The notes under the pieces are model-generated. The model saw only the letters and a program-made list of their open reading frames with translations, ran no database searches and was not told the origin of the DNA. A stretch of 64,000 nt of DNA. Origin: Microgenomates group bacterium GW2011_GWC1_46_15 (GTDB taxonomy: Bacteria > Patescibacteria > Microgenomatia > UBA1400 > UBA12028). Position numbers and translations under genes: made by a program. Numbering within the stretch: position 1 is the stretch's first letter; the number at the start of each line of letters is the position of its first letter. Location: the NCBI GenBank assembly GCA_001002285.1, contig LCLX01000001.1:248001-312000 (forward strand), in the 5' to 3' direction. Of the stretch, positions 24,913 to 33,342 are shown piece after piece.

Positions 24913-25467
24913 TTTTCGGCAATGCTCATTAAGTAGCCCTTTGATTTGTTCTTTTGAAAGCACCGCAATCACGCTATTGTTTCCAGCCTCAATGGTTGGC
25001 GGACCGAATCCGAGTTTTTCATATGTGCGGATTGAAGGAATATTGTTCTTCTTGGTTTTGAGCCAAATGGCGCGGAGCGGATGATAGGTAAAGTATGCGC
25101 GAAAGCAGGCTAGGATAAACTCTACCGCCAACCCTTTCCCACGGGCTTCAGCATACAAGCGGACGGCACACGTGAGCATGGGTTCGCGCGATGCGGGATG
25201 TTTTACTAATGCAGTTGGCGGGGCGGACTCCCCGATCCAAAAGATTCCCATCAGGCGGTTTTCTTTTTCAAGGAGCGCGTATATCGTTCTTCCTTTTTTC
25301 TTCCACACTGCGAATGACGAAAAACTGTGGAATCGGGTCGCGTCCTCCGTGTACGCCCGGACAGCATCGTCTCTTTCGGTGTACGCGATAAGCTGCTTGA
25401 TGAGCGCGGGGGTGACGTGTGATGATATAGTGTAGGAATGAAGGCGGATCGAAGCGGGCTTTTGCAT
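24850..25467 (-). CDS. GNAT family acetyltransferase
   Basis: A 205-residue protein with the GNAT acetyl-CoA site: VRLYAEARGKGLAVEFILAC (R-G-K-G corresponds to the Q/R-x-x-G-x-G/A loop), followed by IWLKTKKNNIPSIRTYEKLGF, the typical last strand and helix with N-x-x-x-x-x-x-Y-x-K-x-G-F. The acceptor is unknown. The start at 25467 is set by a minus-strand TATCAT (25479-25474) exactly 6 nt upstream; the longer frame to 25737 would run through the next gene. It overlaps the end of holA by 63 bases. Confidence 0.82.
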   Translation of the reverse strand: MQKPASIRLHSYTISSHVTPALIKQLIAYTERDDAVRAYTEDATRFHSFSSFAVWKKKGRTIYALLEKENRLMGIFWIGESAPPTALVKHPASREPMLTCAVRLYAEARGKGLAVEFILACFRAYFTYHPLRAIWLKTKKNNIPSIRTYEKLGFGPPTIEAGNNSVIAVLSKEQIKGLLNEHCRKLPQKFCHKKIQLSVKRKMGC

Positions 25468-25516
25468 AGGCCCATGATACCGCAAAAAAGGCACACGTAG
25501 GCGGACGTTCCCGCCT

Positions 25517-25545
25517 TGACGGAAAAGGCTGACCAGAGGTACAAT
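25517..25545 (+). promoter_or_regulatory. Sigma-70 promoter TTGACG-N17-TACAAT
   Basis: A near-consensus -35 (25517-25522) and -10 (25540-25545) with ideal 17-base spacing. Predicted start near 25552, three bases before ATG 25555. It is the clearest two-box promoter in the window. Confidence 0.75.
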
Positions 25546-25554
25546 ATGGATGAT

Positions 25555-27630
25555 ATGAGACACGAACAACTTGGAACACGTCGTCCCACCACAAAAGAAA
25601 CAATGCTGGGACGCCGCATTAAAGCGATTCGAGAAATGGTCGAAATCCCTTTTGAAAAAGGAGTGGAACTTCGAGATCTTGAAGGAAAACTTGCGTGGTA
25701 TCAAACGCAACAAGATGCTCTTCATTTTTTTCAGCAAACACAGCGTAATCTAAATCGATTTCTTGCGACTCCGCGGCATACATTTGAACGTGCAAAACGA
25801 GGAATCGTGAAGCGTGTGACTCGAGCATTTACCCAGTACCAACGAACACATGCGGTCGTAGAGGAGCGTCGTGCGGAAGATGCTGCTAATCAGCAGGAAG
25901 AGCGTCGTGCGGCAGAGGAAACACGCATGGAAGCTCTTCTCCAAGAGTACCTCGGGTTGGATACAATGTATCGGAACGACCAGGATCTCACCATGGAAGA
26001 AGGAGCACGGTACAGTGATTTGATTGCGTACTTGAGTGTGAAGGAGACCCAAGCGCAGATTGTACAAACATACAATGAACTTTCCCGCGAATTTGCCGAT
26101 GTGGCAACATCACTGGAAAGAAAAGCGAGACTTGCAACAGTTCTCGCTGTTTTTGTCGTTTTTCTCTTGGGAGCGTGTTCTGGACCAGGGTCTGTAACTC
26201 CTCCCCCCACACAAGAAGCTACAACAACGCAGGTTCAGCCTTCCGCCGAGAATCTTGATCCTACGGCGAGACAGGAGAATTCCACGCAAGTACCGGAAAT
26301 CACGCCACAGGTGGAACAAAACACGGCATCACTCCCATATACTCCAGAAGATGTATTTGCGCATCCTGAAGCGTATACTCCGGCAATCCGTATTGACGAA
26401 GCAACGCTCGTCGAAATTGCGGCGATTCCCCCCGACCAGCAACCAGACAATGCACTGATTGAGCAGTATGGATTATTGCCTGCAGGCGCACAGTTTTTCT
26501 TAGATCAGATTGCACGATTCCGCTACCTCGCCGGTGTCGCGCAAACCCAGGAAAAAGATGCGGAAGGCAATCCAAATCCAAAACCCGCAGTAACAATAAA
26601 AGATGTGTTCCTCGCCTGGAATGGCCAAGCTGGTGAAGCCAGCCGGGATGATCTCCTTGGCTTTACCGATGATGGTAAACTTGTGATCCTCACCACAACA
26701 GGACTCGTAAATGGTGCGCAGGAAACATACATGTCCGGCTCCGCATTTAACTATTGGCAGGTAAAGGGGCAAGAGTTTAATCAATACGATTGGGCATATG
26801 TTCCCATTGATGTCCCAACAGGTGATGGTGAAGTGACAGTGTATTGGAATGCGAATGGAACAGGGTATATTGTAAATACTGATCCGCAAAGTGGAAGTGT
26901 GCATGAGGTGCTTGACGTGAAAAATTCGGCAGACTTACTTTGGGTAGGAAAGCCGGAGTCTCCTCAAGATTTGAGCACACGCATTGCGATTGAAGCAAAT
27001 TTTGATCCCGCCTACGGTACGTTTACACTAGGAACAGACGATCGTTATCCTGGCCAACAAGTGATGTTTCGCGATGGCAATTTGGTAGCGGTAAAAACAG
27101 ATTCAGGGTGGGAGAAAGTATACATTGGACCGTATGCGGATATTGGTGAGGGTTCTTCTTATAGGTGGGCGCGAGGTGCCGATTACCCGCATTTCTTCCC
27201 GGGTTTTTCGATCTATGCCGCAAATATTTCTCCTGTAACATTGGTAGATGTTGAAAATACGCCTGATCGATATGGTCTAAAAGTGCTTGTGTTTGGGTTT
27301 ACTGTGAACGGGAGAAACTTCTTATGGAGAGTTTCTTATAATCCGTGCAACCAAGGAAAAACAATTAGCTTCCACTCCGAAAGTTCCCCGTGGGTTATCG
27401 GAAAGGACTACCATGTCGGCCCGACAGTTATTTATGAGATTGCTGACCGTTCCAAGGTGGAAGAAGAATTTTCGGTTGATGGTCTAGGTTGTAGCCAGTT
27501 CAAGGAGATTGAGACGGCTACCGTAGAAGAAGTAAAAACATTTTTTAAAGGTCAAGATATTCAATCTGAAGGTCAACTAAGAAACTTTGGCAACGGTGTA
27601 ATTCTTACTATTGTTTTCGCACCTAACTAA
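25555..27630 (+). CDS. Large anchored surface protein with an internal lipobox-like membrane segment
   Basis: The 691-residue protein has a soluble, Arg/Glu-rich N-terminal region of about 185 residues with coiled-coil character, then a membrane segment LATVLAVFVVFLLGACSG with Cys208, then a Pro/Thr/Gln-rich linker (SVTPPPTQEATTTQVQP) and a folded domain of about 400 residues. The LLGAC segment looks exactly like a lipoprotein signal but sits far from the N-terminus. Either the protein is an ordinary single-pass protein with the tail outside, or two once-separate proteins were fused. The outer domain contains repeated Gly/Tyr-rich strands; I recognise no family. ATG 25546 is an alternative start. 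Confidence 0.68.
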   Translation: MRHEQLGTRRPTTKETMLGRRIKAIREMVEIPFEKGVELRDLEGKLAWYQTQQDALHFFQQTQRNLNRFLATPRHTFERAKRGIVKRVTRAFTQYQRTHAVVEERRAEDAANQQEERRAAEETRMEALLQEYLGLDTMYRNDQDLTMEEGARYSDLIAYLSVKETQAQIVQTYNELSREFADVATSLERKARLATVLAVFVVFLLGACSGPGSVTPPPTQEATTTQVQPSAENLDPTARQENSTQVPEITPQVEQNTASLPYTPEDVFAHPEAYTPAIRIDEATLVEIAAIPPDQQPDNALIEQYGLLPAGAQFFLDQIARFRYLAGVAQTQEKDAEGNPNPKPAVTIKDVFLAWNGQAGEASRDDLLGFTDDGKLVILTTTGLVNGAQETYMSGSAFNYWQVKGQEFNQYDWAYVPIDVPTGDGEVTVYWNANGTGYIVNTDPQSGSVHEVLDVKNSADLLWVGKPESPQDLSTRIAIEANFDPAYGTFTLGTDDRYPGQQVMFRDGNLVAVKTDSGWEKVYIGPYADIGEGSSYRWARGADYPHFFPGFSIYAANISPVTLVDVENTPDRYGLKVLVFGFTVNGRNFLWRVSYNPCNQGKTISFHSESSPWVIGKDYHVGPTVIYEIADRSKVEEEFSVDGLGCSQFKEIETATVEEVKTFFKGQDIQSEGQLRNFGNGVILTIVFAPN

Positions 27631-27713
27631 TTTCCTCCATATTATGCTCCATAAAAACATTGATTTTGCTCCGAAAAGATGATTCACTTGGTCTACTGCG
27701 GAGTAAGTCATTA

Positions 27714-28367
27714 ATGAAAAAAATAATTATGTCTTCAGCGATAATAATAGCCGTTTTAGTTGCGATGATTATTTGGCAAACCGGTATTCCTGTTTTCTTG
27801 GTCTGGAAAAATTTGGAAATATTCAAAGTTTCAGATCGCTATAAAGCATTAATTAATAGACCGTCTTTAAGATTTGCCAGTAGAGAAGTGGTTGTCGATG
27901 TGGACGGAATAAAACTTTACAATAAAACTCTAATAGAAACAGTTTTATTATTTTCACGACCTCATAAATTTTTAAGTTCTGGAACTTCTTTAGATTTATT
28001 ATTTGGATTTGAGGCAAAAGATCATGCTGGGAAAATTCAGAAGTATGCATTTTGGGTTTCCCATTCGAGGTGTACAAACATAAACAGCATTGCCCTTTAC
28101 CCCCGATTACCAAATAAGATTAAATCTTTAAATCTATATAACCTCGGTCTTGTAATGAATAGTTTTTCTTCAGATCTTTCAAAATTAAATTTTCTCCCCA
28201 AGGAAGGTACTTCTTGCAATCTTTACAAACAATTGCAACCAGTTATTTTAGAAGAAATTGAAAATTATTTTCAAGGAAAGGACGAGTCCAAAAAACTGAA
28301 GATTATCGATTTGCGTAATAAGATACTAGTAGAAACTATGTATGAAGGCGGTGATCTCCAAAGATGA
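27714..28367 (+). CDS. Membrane-anchored hypothetical protein
   Basis: A 217-residue protein with an N-terminal signal anchor (KKIIMSSAIIIAVLVAMIIW) and a soluble outer domain. The gene is markedly AT-rich compared with its neighbours. Its stop overlaps the start of the Cys-rich gene (ATGA), so they are translationally coupled and may act together at the surface. The start is uncertain: TTG 27660 with a TATTAT hexamer at 27640-27645 is possible. I recognise no domain. Confidence 0.6.
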   Translation: MKKIIMSSAIIIAVLVAMIIWQTGIPVFLVWKNLEIFKVSDRYKALINRPSLRFASREVVVDVDGIKLYNKTLIETVLLFSRPHKFLSSGTSLDLLFGFEAKDHAGKIQKYAFWVSHSRCTNINSIALYPRLPNKIKSLNLYNLGLVMNSFSSDLSKLNFLPKEGTSCNLYKQLQPVILEEIENYFQGKDESKKLKIIDLRNKILVETMYEGGDLQR

Positions 28368-30205
28368 GATTAATAAAAATTTTCTACTTAATTATATTCA
28401 TCCTGTTGCTATATTTGTTTTCTTATAAAAAAGAAGTATTCGCTGGTTGGTCGTGTGCCAGTTCCGTACGTATCGATTATTTCTACTGTGATGGATCAAA
28501 AGACATTACGGGGGCCTGTTATCCTCCAACGTATCTATGGGAATCAGTGTTTGGATGTGACACTTCCGATCCAAGTTGTCCAACAATACTAGATATATGC
28601 AGTTCTAATGATTCTTGCTCCGGAAGTAGTTGTACGACCTGTTCAGAGTCTCCTTCCAATTGTTGGGTACAAACCTGTGACCCTGTCTGCAACTCTCCCC
28701 TCTGTGGCCAACCCGATGGATGTGGCAGCTCGTGTTCCAACGCCTCTGCCGGAACTGGCTGGACAGATACCGGTAATCGTACCTGTGGTGGAGGATGTGG
28801 CAATCAGAGCTGCTCAAAGGAACAGATAGACACATGTGGCAACTATCAATGGGTTGCCGACGGTTCAACATGCAACGAATGTTTGAATATAGGTGCATGG
28901 GGAGCGTGTTCCTCGGCTACGTTCCAACGCACCCGCACATGTTCGGACTCCTGTGGAGGATGTGGTGGGGTGAGTCAGGCAGAGAACTGTCTTGGCACTA
29001 TCTCCGGCACGTACTTTGACGCGACGGACTTCACGTGTCCGCAAATGGCCCTTGCCCCCAAGGTAAGCGGTGGCACTACGCAAATGGACTCCACACTCTA
29101 CGCTCCGCCTATCACGTATACGGCAACCACGAACTCGAATGGCGTGTACACGCAGTCGGTTCGCAGTCCAGAAACATATGCGCTTTCCGAAACCGTCCCC
29201 GCAGGAACAGGCTTTCTTGCGATACCTCGCTACATCTGTACCAGCAACATCGTGAGCTTTACCGGCCAGGGAGAAGCGGCTACTCGTGACTATGGATGGT
29301 GGAAGTCGGTGCCTGCCTGGTTCCAACTCATGGGCGGGAATATGGGCGCAGAAGCGAGTAGTGGGGTCGCCATCCAAACATACGTCCCGTCTTCCTGTGT
29401 CGGCTCCCCCTGTGCCCCCCGTGCCATCTTGGCCAAAGATACGGCGGGTACGACCGGTTCCTCAGGATGGGTGGCGGTTGGCCCCAGTGCCTCCATTGTA
29501 ACCACGACCGGCGCTTCCACGCTTGCCAATCTTAATGAAGAAGGCACGAACGTGTACGCGCAGTCTGCCCGTGCCGCCCGGCGTGAAAACTACGGGGAGT
29601 TCTACCGCCGCTTCTCGTTGGGCTTCGATCCAAGCACGCTCTCCAACACCCCGCTGGGCGGGGTTGGCGGTATCACGTTGGGCAACCTCGCTAAACCCGA
29701 TCCCATCGGCAGTCCGCCCGCCCGTGGGGCCTACTACGCCCCCGGCGACACCACGATTGCCAGTGCCTGGAGTGTGGCAAGCACCGAGAAGATCGTCATC
29801 TTTGTCAACGGCAACCTCACCATTGCGGCTCCCATCACCGTGGCCCAAGGTGGCTTTCTCGCGTTTATCACCACCAGCAACATCACGATTGACTCCAGTG
29901 TTGGTACCAGCGATACCACCTCGACCACTCCCCAGGTGGAAGGCGTATACATTGCCAATGGGACGTTCACGGTGGCAAGCAAGGGCGTCAAACAGGGAGA
30001 TCTCAAGTTTGTGGGGGCTGGCACGTTTGTGGGCTGGACCGGCGTGTCCTTGAACCGTGACTTCCGGTTGGGTGATGACACCACCGAAGGACTCAAAAAC
30101 TTTGATGAGCCGGGCGAACTCTTTCTCGCCCGCCCCGACTTTGTTGTGAACCTGCCACGGAAGATGGCCCGCCCAGTCATCGACTGGCAGGAAGTGGCGC
30201 CGTAG
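28364..30205 (+). CDS. Secreted cysteine-rich protein with thrombospondin-1-like repeat
   Basis: The 613-residue protein has a signal peptide (IFYLIIFILLLYLFSY, then VFAGW). Residues 30-215 contain about 26 cysteines, including GAWGACSSATFQRTRTC, which resembles a thrombospondin type-1 repeat (W-x-x-C ... R-T-R-T-C). A carboxypeptidase-regulatory-like stretch follows (ISGTYFDATDFTC ... GVYTQSVRSPETY), then a beta-helix-like C-terminal region rich in Ser, Thr and Gly (EKIVIFVNGNLTIAAPI). It has no C-terminal anchor. Composition changes inside the gene: the first 200 bases are AT-rich, the rest GC-rich. It is probably an adhesin or surface-layer component; the role is inferred. Confidence 0.66.
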   Translation: MRLIKIFYLIIFILLLYLFSYKKEVFAGWSCASSVRIDYFYCDGSKDITGACYPPTYLWESVFGCDTSDPSCPTILDICSSNDSCSGSSCTTCSESPSNCWVQTCDPVCNSPLCGQPDGCGSSCSNASAGTGWTDTGNRTCGGGCGNQSCSKEQIDTCGNYQWVADGSTCNECLNIGAWGACSSATFQRTRTCSDSCGGCGGVSQAENCLGTISGTYFDATDFTCPQMALAPKVSGGTTQMDSTLYAPPITYTATTNSNGVYTQSVRSPETYALSETVPAGTGFLAIPRYICTSNIVSFTGQGEAATRDYGWWKSVPAWFQLMGGNMGAEASSGVAIQTYVPSSCVGSPCAPRAILAKDTAGTTGSSGWVAVGPSASIVTTTGASTLANLNEEGTNVYAQSARAARRENYGEFYRRFSLGFDPSTLSNTPLGGVGGITLGNLAKPDPIGSPPARGAYYAPGDTTIASAWSVASTEKIVIFVNGNLTIAAPITVAQGGFLAFITTSNITIDSSVGTSDTTSTTPQVEGVYIANGTFTVASKGVKQGDLKFVGAGTFVGWTGVSLNRDFRLGDDTTEGLKNFDEPGELFLARPDFVVNLPRKMARPVIDWQEVAP

Positions 30206-30397
30206 CGTTTCTCAAGCATACGAGCTTTTCTGTATATATCAACGTATTTTTCTTCTTTACAACACCACCGCACTTTGCTTAAATGAGGCTCTCTCCGTTT
30301 GCCGCACGTTTGCGATTTTCCGCAGGCCAAGCGCCCACTTCAGCAAACACATTTCTTATTCATCACTATTGCCCACCAATGGGCGAAAGGAGTGTGT

Positions 30398-30976
30398 ATG
30401 CACCAACAAAGTACTATCCCATCCTCTCAAGGATTTACAGAAAAACAATTGGAACAACTGGAACATTTTTATAACAAAGCATTCGACGCGAAATTTCCGG
30501 CGGCTTTCGAAAAAGCGTTTACACCTGCCTTTGATAAAGCATTTACCCCCGCCTTCGACAAAGCCACCCACACGCCCGAGTTTGGAAAACGAATATATAC
30601 CATCGTGAGCGACGCTATTGTTGACGCAATGGATTCAGTATATTTGCCGGGAATTCAACGGATGATCAACGAATCATCTGAAAAAATCTGTGCACGGATA
30701 CACACCATGGATGAAAGAATGGGCATATTGGTAAGACGTATCGAAGGAGTTGAGCACATTATGGACAATCATGAAAAAAGACTTGAAGGCGTAGAGCGTA
30801 CGCTTAAAAGTGTTGATGATAGATTAGACTACTTAACCGTTCGTGTGAATGAAATCCAAGAAGTTCTTCCTAAAAAGGAAAAATTTGCATGGAAAATCCC
30901 GTCAGCATTTCAGGTAGCCGAGCGTCGATGGGGATACAACACTTCTCTGGATGAAGAAAAGAAGGAAATGAAATGA
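30398..30976 (+). CDS. Coiled-coil protein with short internal repeats
   Basis: A 192-residue soluble protein. The start ATG 30398 follows GAAAGGAG. After a Gln-rich head comes a repeat block with two near-identical AFTPAFDK units, then a mixed region (TPEFGKRIYTIVSDAIVD) and a heptad-patterned tail (RRIEGVEHIMDNHEKRLEGV). The architecture resembles the gene at 40761: TEK-type head, P-E-F motif, coiled coil. A GCCCA/TGGGC hairpin (30371-30384) abuts the ribosome site and could affect translation. Function unknown. Confidence 0.62.
   Translation: MHQQSTIPSSQGFTEKQLEQLEHFYNKAFDAKFPAAFEKAFTPAFDKAFTPAFDKATHTPEFGKRIYTIVSDAIVDAMDSVYLPGIQRMINESSEKICARIHTMDERMGILVRRIEGVEHIMDNHEKRLEGVERTLKSVDDRLDYLTVRVNEIQEVLPKKEKFAWKIPSAFQVAERRWGYNTSLDEEKKEMK
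30515..30562 (+). repeat. Two 24-nt coding repeats (AFTPAFDK)
   Basis: 30515-30538 and 30539-30562 encode the same eight residues but differ at several third positions, so the duplication is not recent. Degenerate units flank it on both sides (AKFPAAFEK before, ATHTPEFGK after). Confidence 0.75.
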
Positions 30977-31022
30977 TTTGTGTTTCAGTAAAGAAAAGAT
31001 TATACCTAAGGAGGTAAAATGT

Positions 31023-31862
31023 ATGGAAGAAACAATGAAACTCGCAATTTTCCAAGGCAAGGGAATCCGGAAAACACTGCACAATAATGAGTGGTGGTTT
31101 TCGGTGGTGGATGTTATTGAGGCTTTGACGGATAGCAGTAAGCCAAGAGTGTATTGGAATGCAATGAAAACTAGAGTTAAAGCGAGTGATGGAATTGAGT
31201 TGTCTACAATTTGTAGACAACTAAAATTATCAGCATCAGATGGAAAGCTATATGAAACCGACTGTGCAAACACCGAAAGTGTTTTTCGTATTATTCAATC
31301 CATCCCCTCCCCCAAAGCAGAACCGTTTAAACGCTGGTTGGCAAAGGTGGGCTATGAACGCGTACAGGAAATTGAAGATCCGGAACTTGCTACCAAGCGA
31401 ACCCGCGCACTGTATAAAGCAAAAGGATACACCGATGACTGGATAGAAAAACGGATACGCGGGATTGCCATCCGCGGAGAGCTTACGGAAGAATGGAAGA
31501 AAAGAAACGTGGGAGCGGAAAAAGAGTATGCCATTCTCACCTCAGAAATCTCGAAAGCAACATTTGGCATGACACCAAGCCAGTATAAAAAGTTTAAAGG
31601 ACTACGCAGGGAAAACCTACGTGACCATATGGATGATTTAGAGCTGATTTTCTCTATGTTGGGAGAAGCATCAACTACAGCAATTGCAAAAGGTAAAGAT
31701 GCTCAAGGATTTGAGCAAAATCAGACTGCGGCACACCAAGGAGGATCAATTGCTGGTCATGCAAGAAAAGAACTTGAGGTAAAAAGTGGGAAAAAAGTAT
31801 CAACGAAAAAAAACTATCTTTTTACACCGCAAAGCCAACAAAAAAAACTAGCAGGAAAATGA
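31023..31862 (+). CDS. BRO-N domain protein
   Basis: A 279-residue protein starting at ATG 31023, 8 bases after AAGGAGG. The N-terminus reads LAIFQGKGIRKTLHNNEWWF, then SVVDVIEALTDSSKPRVYW, a textbook BRO-N domain as found in phage antirepressors and DNA-damage-inducible protein D. The central part (RALYKAKGYTDDWIEKRIRGI) is shared by longer chromosomal BRO-N proteins; the tail is Lys/Gln-rich. It likely binds DNA. BRO-N genes are common on mobile elements, but no other phage gene is seen here. Confidence 0.8.
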   Translation: MEETMKLAIFQGKGIRKTLHNNEWWFSVVDVIEALTDSSKPRVYWNAMKTRVKASDGIELSTICRQLKLSASDGKLYETDCANTESVFRIIQSIPSPKAEPFKRWLAKVGYERVQEIEDPELATKRTRALYKAKGYTDDWIEKRIRGIAIRGELTEEWKKRNVGAEKEYAILTSEISKATFGMTPSQYKKFKGLRRENLRDHMDDLELIFSMLGEASTTAIAKGKDAQGFEQNQTAAHQGGSIAGHARKELEVKSGKKVSTKKNYLFTPQSQQKKLAGK

Positions 31863-31931
31863 TGCCAAAACTATCTATTTTTGCTTGATTTTACCCCCTC
31901 CTCGATGTAGCATGGAGTCCTGCTTCACTTA

Positions 31932-31956
31932 TGCGTATTTCTTCCACATATACGCA
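31932..31956 (+). promoter_or_regulatory. Inverted repeat just upstream of the ManB ribosome site
   Basis: TGCGTAT (31932-31938) and ATACGCA (31950-31956) form a perfect 7-bp stem with an 11-nt loop. The Shine-Dalgarno AAAGGAGGG begins 5 bases later. It could be an operator or an RNA hairpin affecting translation start. Confidence 0.45.
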
Positions 31957-31971
31957 ATACAAAGGAGGGAT

Positions 31972-33327
31972 ATGACCGTTCATCCTGGTATTTTTAAGTC
32001 GTATGATATCCGCGGCGTATATGGCAAAGAAATTTTTGATGAAACAGGCGCTGCAGTTGGCAAGGCGTTTGCAAAAGTACTCCAACCAATGACCGTTGTT
32101 GTGGGACGGGATGCGCGCGTGTCCAGCCCCGCTTTACACGATGCCCTCATCCAAGGCCTCACGTCAGTCGGGGTGAACATTGTTGATGTTGGCATGGTGT
32201 CAACCGATATGTATTATTTTGCCTGCGCGATAAAAAAACTCCCCGGTATTATGATCACGGCGAGCCATAGTCCCAAGGAATACAATGGATTCAAAATGGT
32301 TCGCCAAATTCCATACCTCCTTTCCGGCGACGAAGGTATTGGCGATATTAAAAAAGTGATTGAGAGTGATGCCTCCCCCCCCACTGCAAAAACTCCAGGG
32401 AAAGTGGAAACATGGCAAGTGATGCCCGAGTTTATCCAAAAAATGCTTTCACTTGTTGACACCGCAAAACTCAAACCAATGAAAATTCTCTGCGACACCG
32501 CAAACGGCATGGTGGGACCAACACTTACAGAGCTACTCAAACATATCCCGCAAATACAAATGATCCCTATGTACTTTGAGCCAGACGGCACATTCCCCAA
32601 TCACGCCGGCGATCCGTTGATGGCAGAGAATAGGAAAGAACTGCAGGAGCGCGTGCCAAAAGAACATGCCGATCTTGGGTTTGCGTTTGACCCGGATGGC
32701 GATCGGTTTTTCTGTATTGATAAAACCGGCCGGTTTGTTTCTAGTGATTTTTTGACGGCACTGCTCGCACAATACTTCCTTAAAAAGCACGCAGGATCTG
32801 CAATTATTTATGATATCCGCGCCTCACACGCTGTTCCTGACCTCATTAAAAAAGCGGGTGGCAAGCCGCTTTACGAACGTGTTGGCCATGCATACATTAA
32901 AAAACGCATGAAAGATGAGAATGCAGTATTTGGCGGTGAAGTAACCGGACATTACTATTTTACCGATTTTTTCTACTGTGACTCCGGCATCGCTCCAATG
33001 CTTTTTCTGATGGACTTGCTTTCGGGTTCTACCCAAACACTCGACCAAATGCTTGACGAGCTGGAAAAAACATACTTTATTTCCGGTGAGATAAATACAA
33101 AAGGTGTTGATGCAAAAGCCGTGTTCGAACGGATAGAGAAAACATATGCACCACAGGCAAAAAAAATTATTCGGATTGATGGCATCACGATGGAAATGGA
33201 CGATTGGCACTTTAACGTGCGCGCGTCAAACACGGAACCTTTGGTGCGATTAAATCTTGAAGCAACTTCTGCAAAGCTGATGGAAAACAAACGCGACGAA
33301 GTACTTGCGGTTATTCGGCAAAAATAG
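31972..33327 (+). CDS. manB: Phosphomannomutase/phosphoglucomutase
   Basis: Interconverts hexose 6- and 1-phosphates, feeding nucleotide-sugar synthesis. The 451-residue protein shows all alpha-phosphohexomutase signatures: FKSYDIRGVYG at the N-terminus, the phosphoserine loop TASHSPKEYNG, the metal loop DPDGDR, the sugar loop GGEVTGHYYF, and the phosphate loop RASNTEPLVRL. Start ATG 31972 follows AAAGGAGGG, which excludes the longer frame from 31885. The isomerase gene follows 15 bases after its stop, so the two act in sequence on hexose phosphates. Confidence 0.93.
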   Translation: MTVHPGIFKSYDIRGVYGKEIFDETGAAVGKAFAKVLQPMTVVVGRDARVSSPALHDALIQGLTSVGVNIVDVGMVSTDMYYFACAIKKLPGIMITASHSPKEYNGFKMVRQIPYLLSGDEGIGDIKKVIESDASPPTAKTPGKVETWQVMPEFIQKMLSLVDTAKLKPMKILCDTANGMVGPTLTELLKHIPQIQMIPMYFEPDGTFPNHAGDPLMAENRKELQERVPKEHADLGFAFDPDGDRFFCIDKTGRFVSSDFLTALLAQYFLKKHAGSAIIYDIRASHAVPDLIKKAGGKPLYERVGHAYIKKRMKDENAVFGGEVTGHYYFTDFFYCDSGIAPMLFLMDLLSGSTQTLDQMLDELEKTYFISGEINTKGVDAKAVFERIEKTYAPQAKKIIRIDGITMEMDDWHFNVRASNTEPLVRLNLEATSAKLMENKRDEVLAVIRQK

Positions 33328-33342
33328 AAAGGAAAGCATAGT

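Noticed and set aside
31023..31862. Prophage remnant around the BRO-N gene
   Set aside because: BRO-N proteins occur in phages, but no capsid, terminase, integrase or lysis genes lie nearby.
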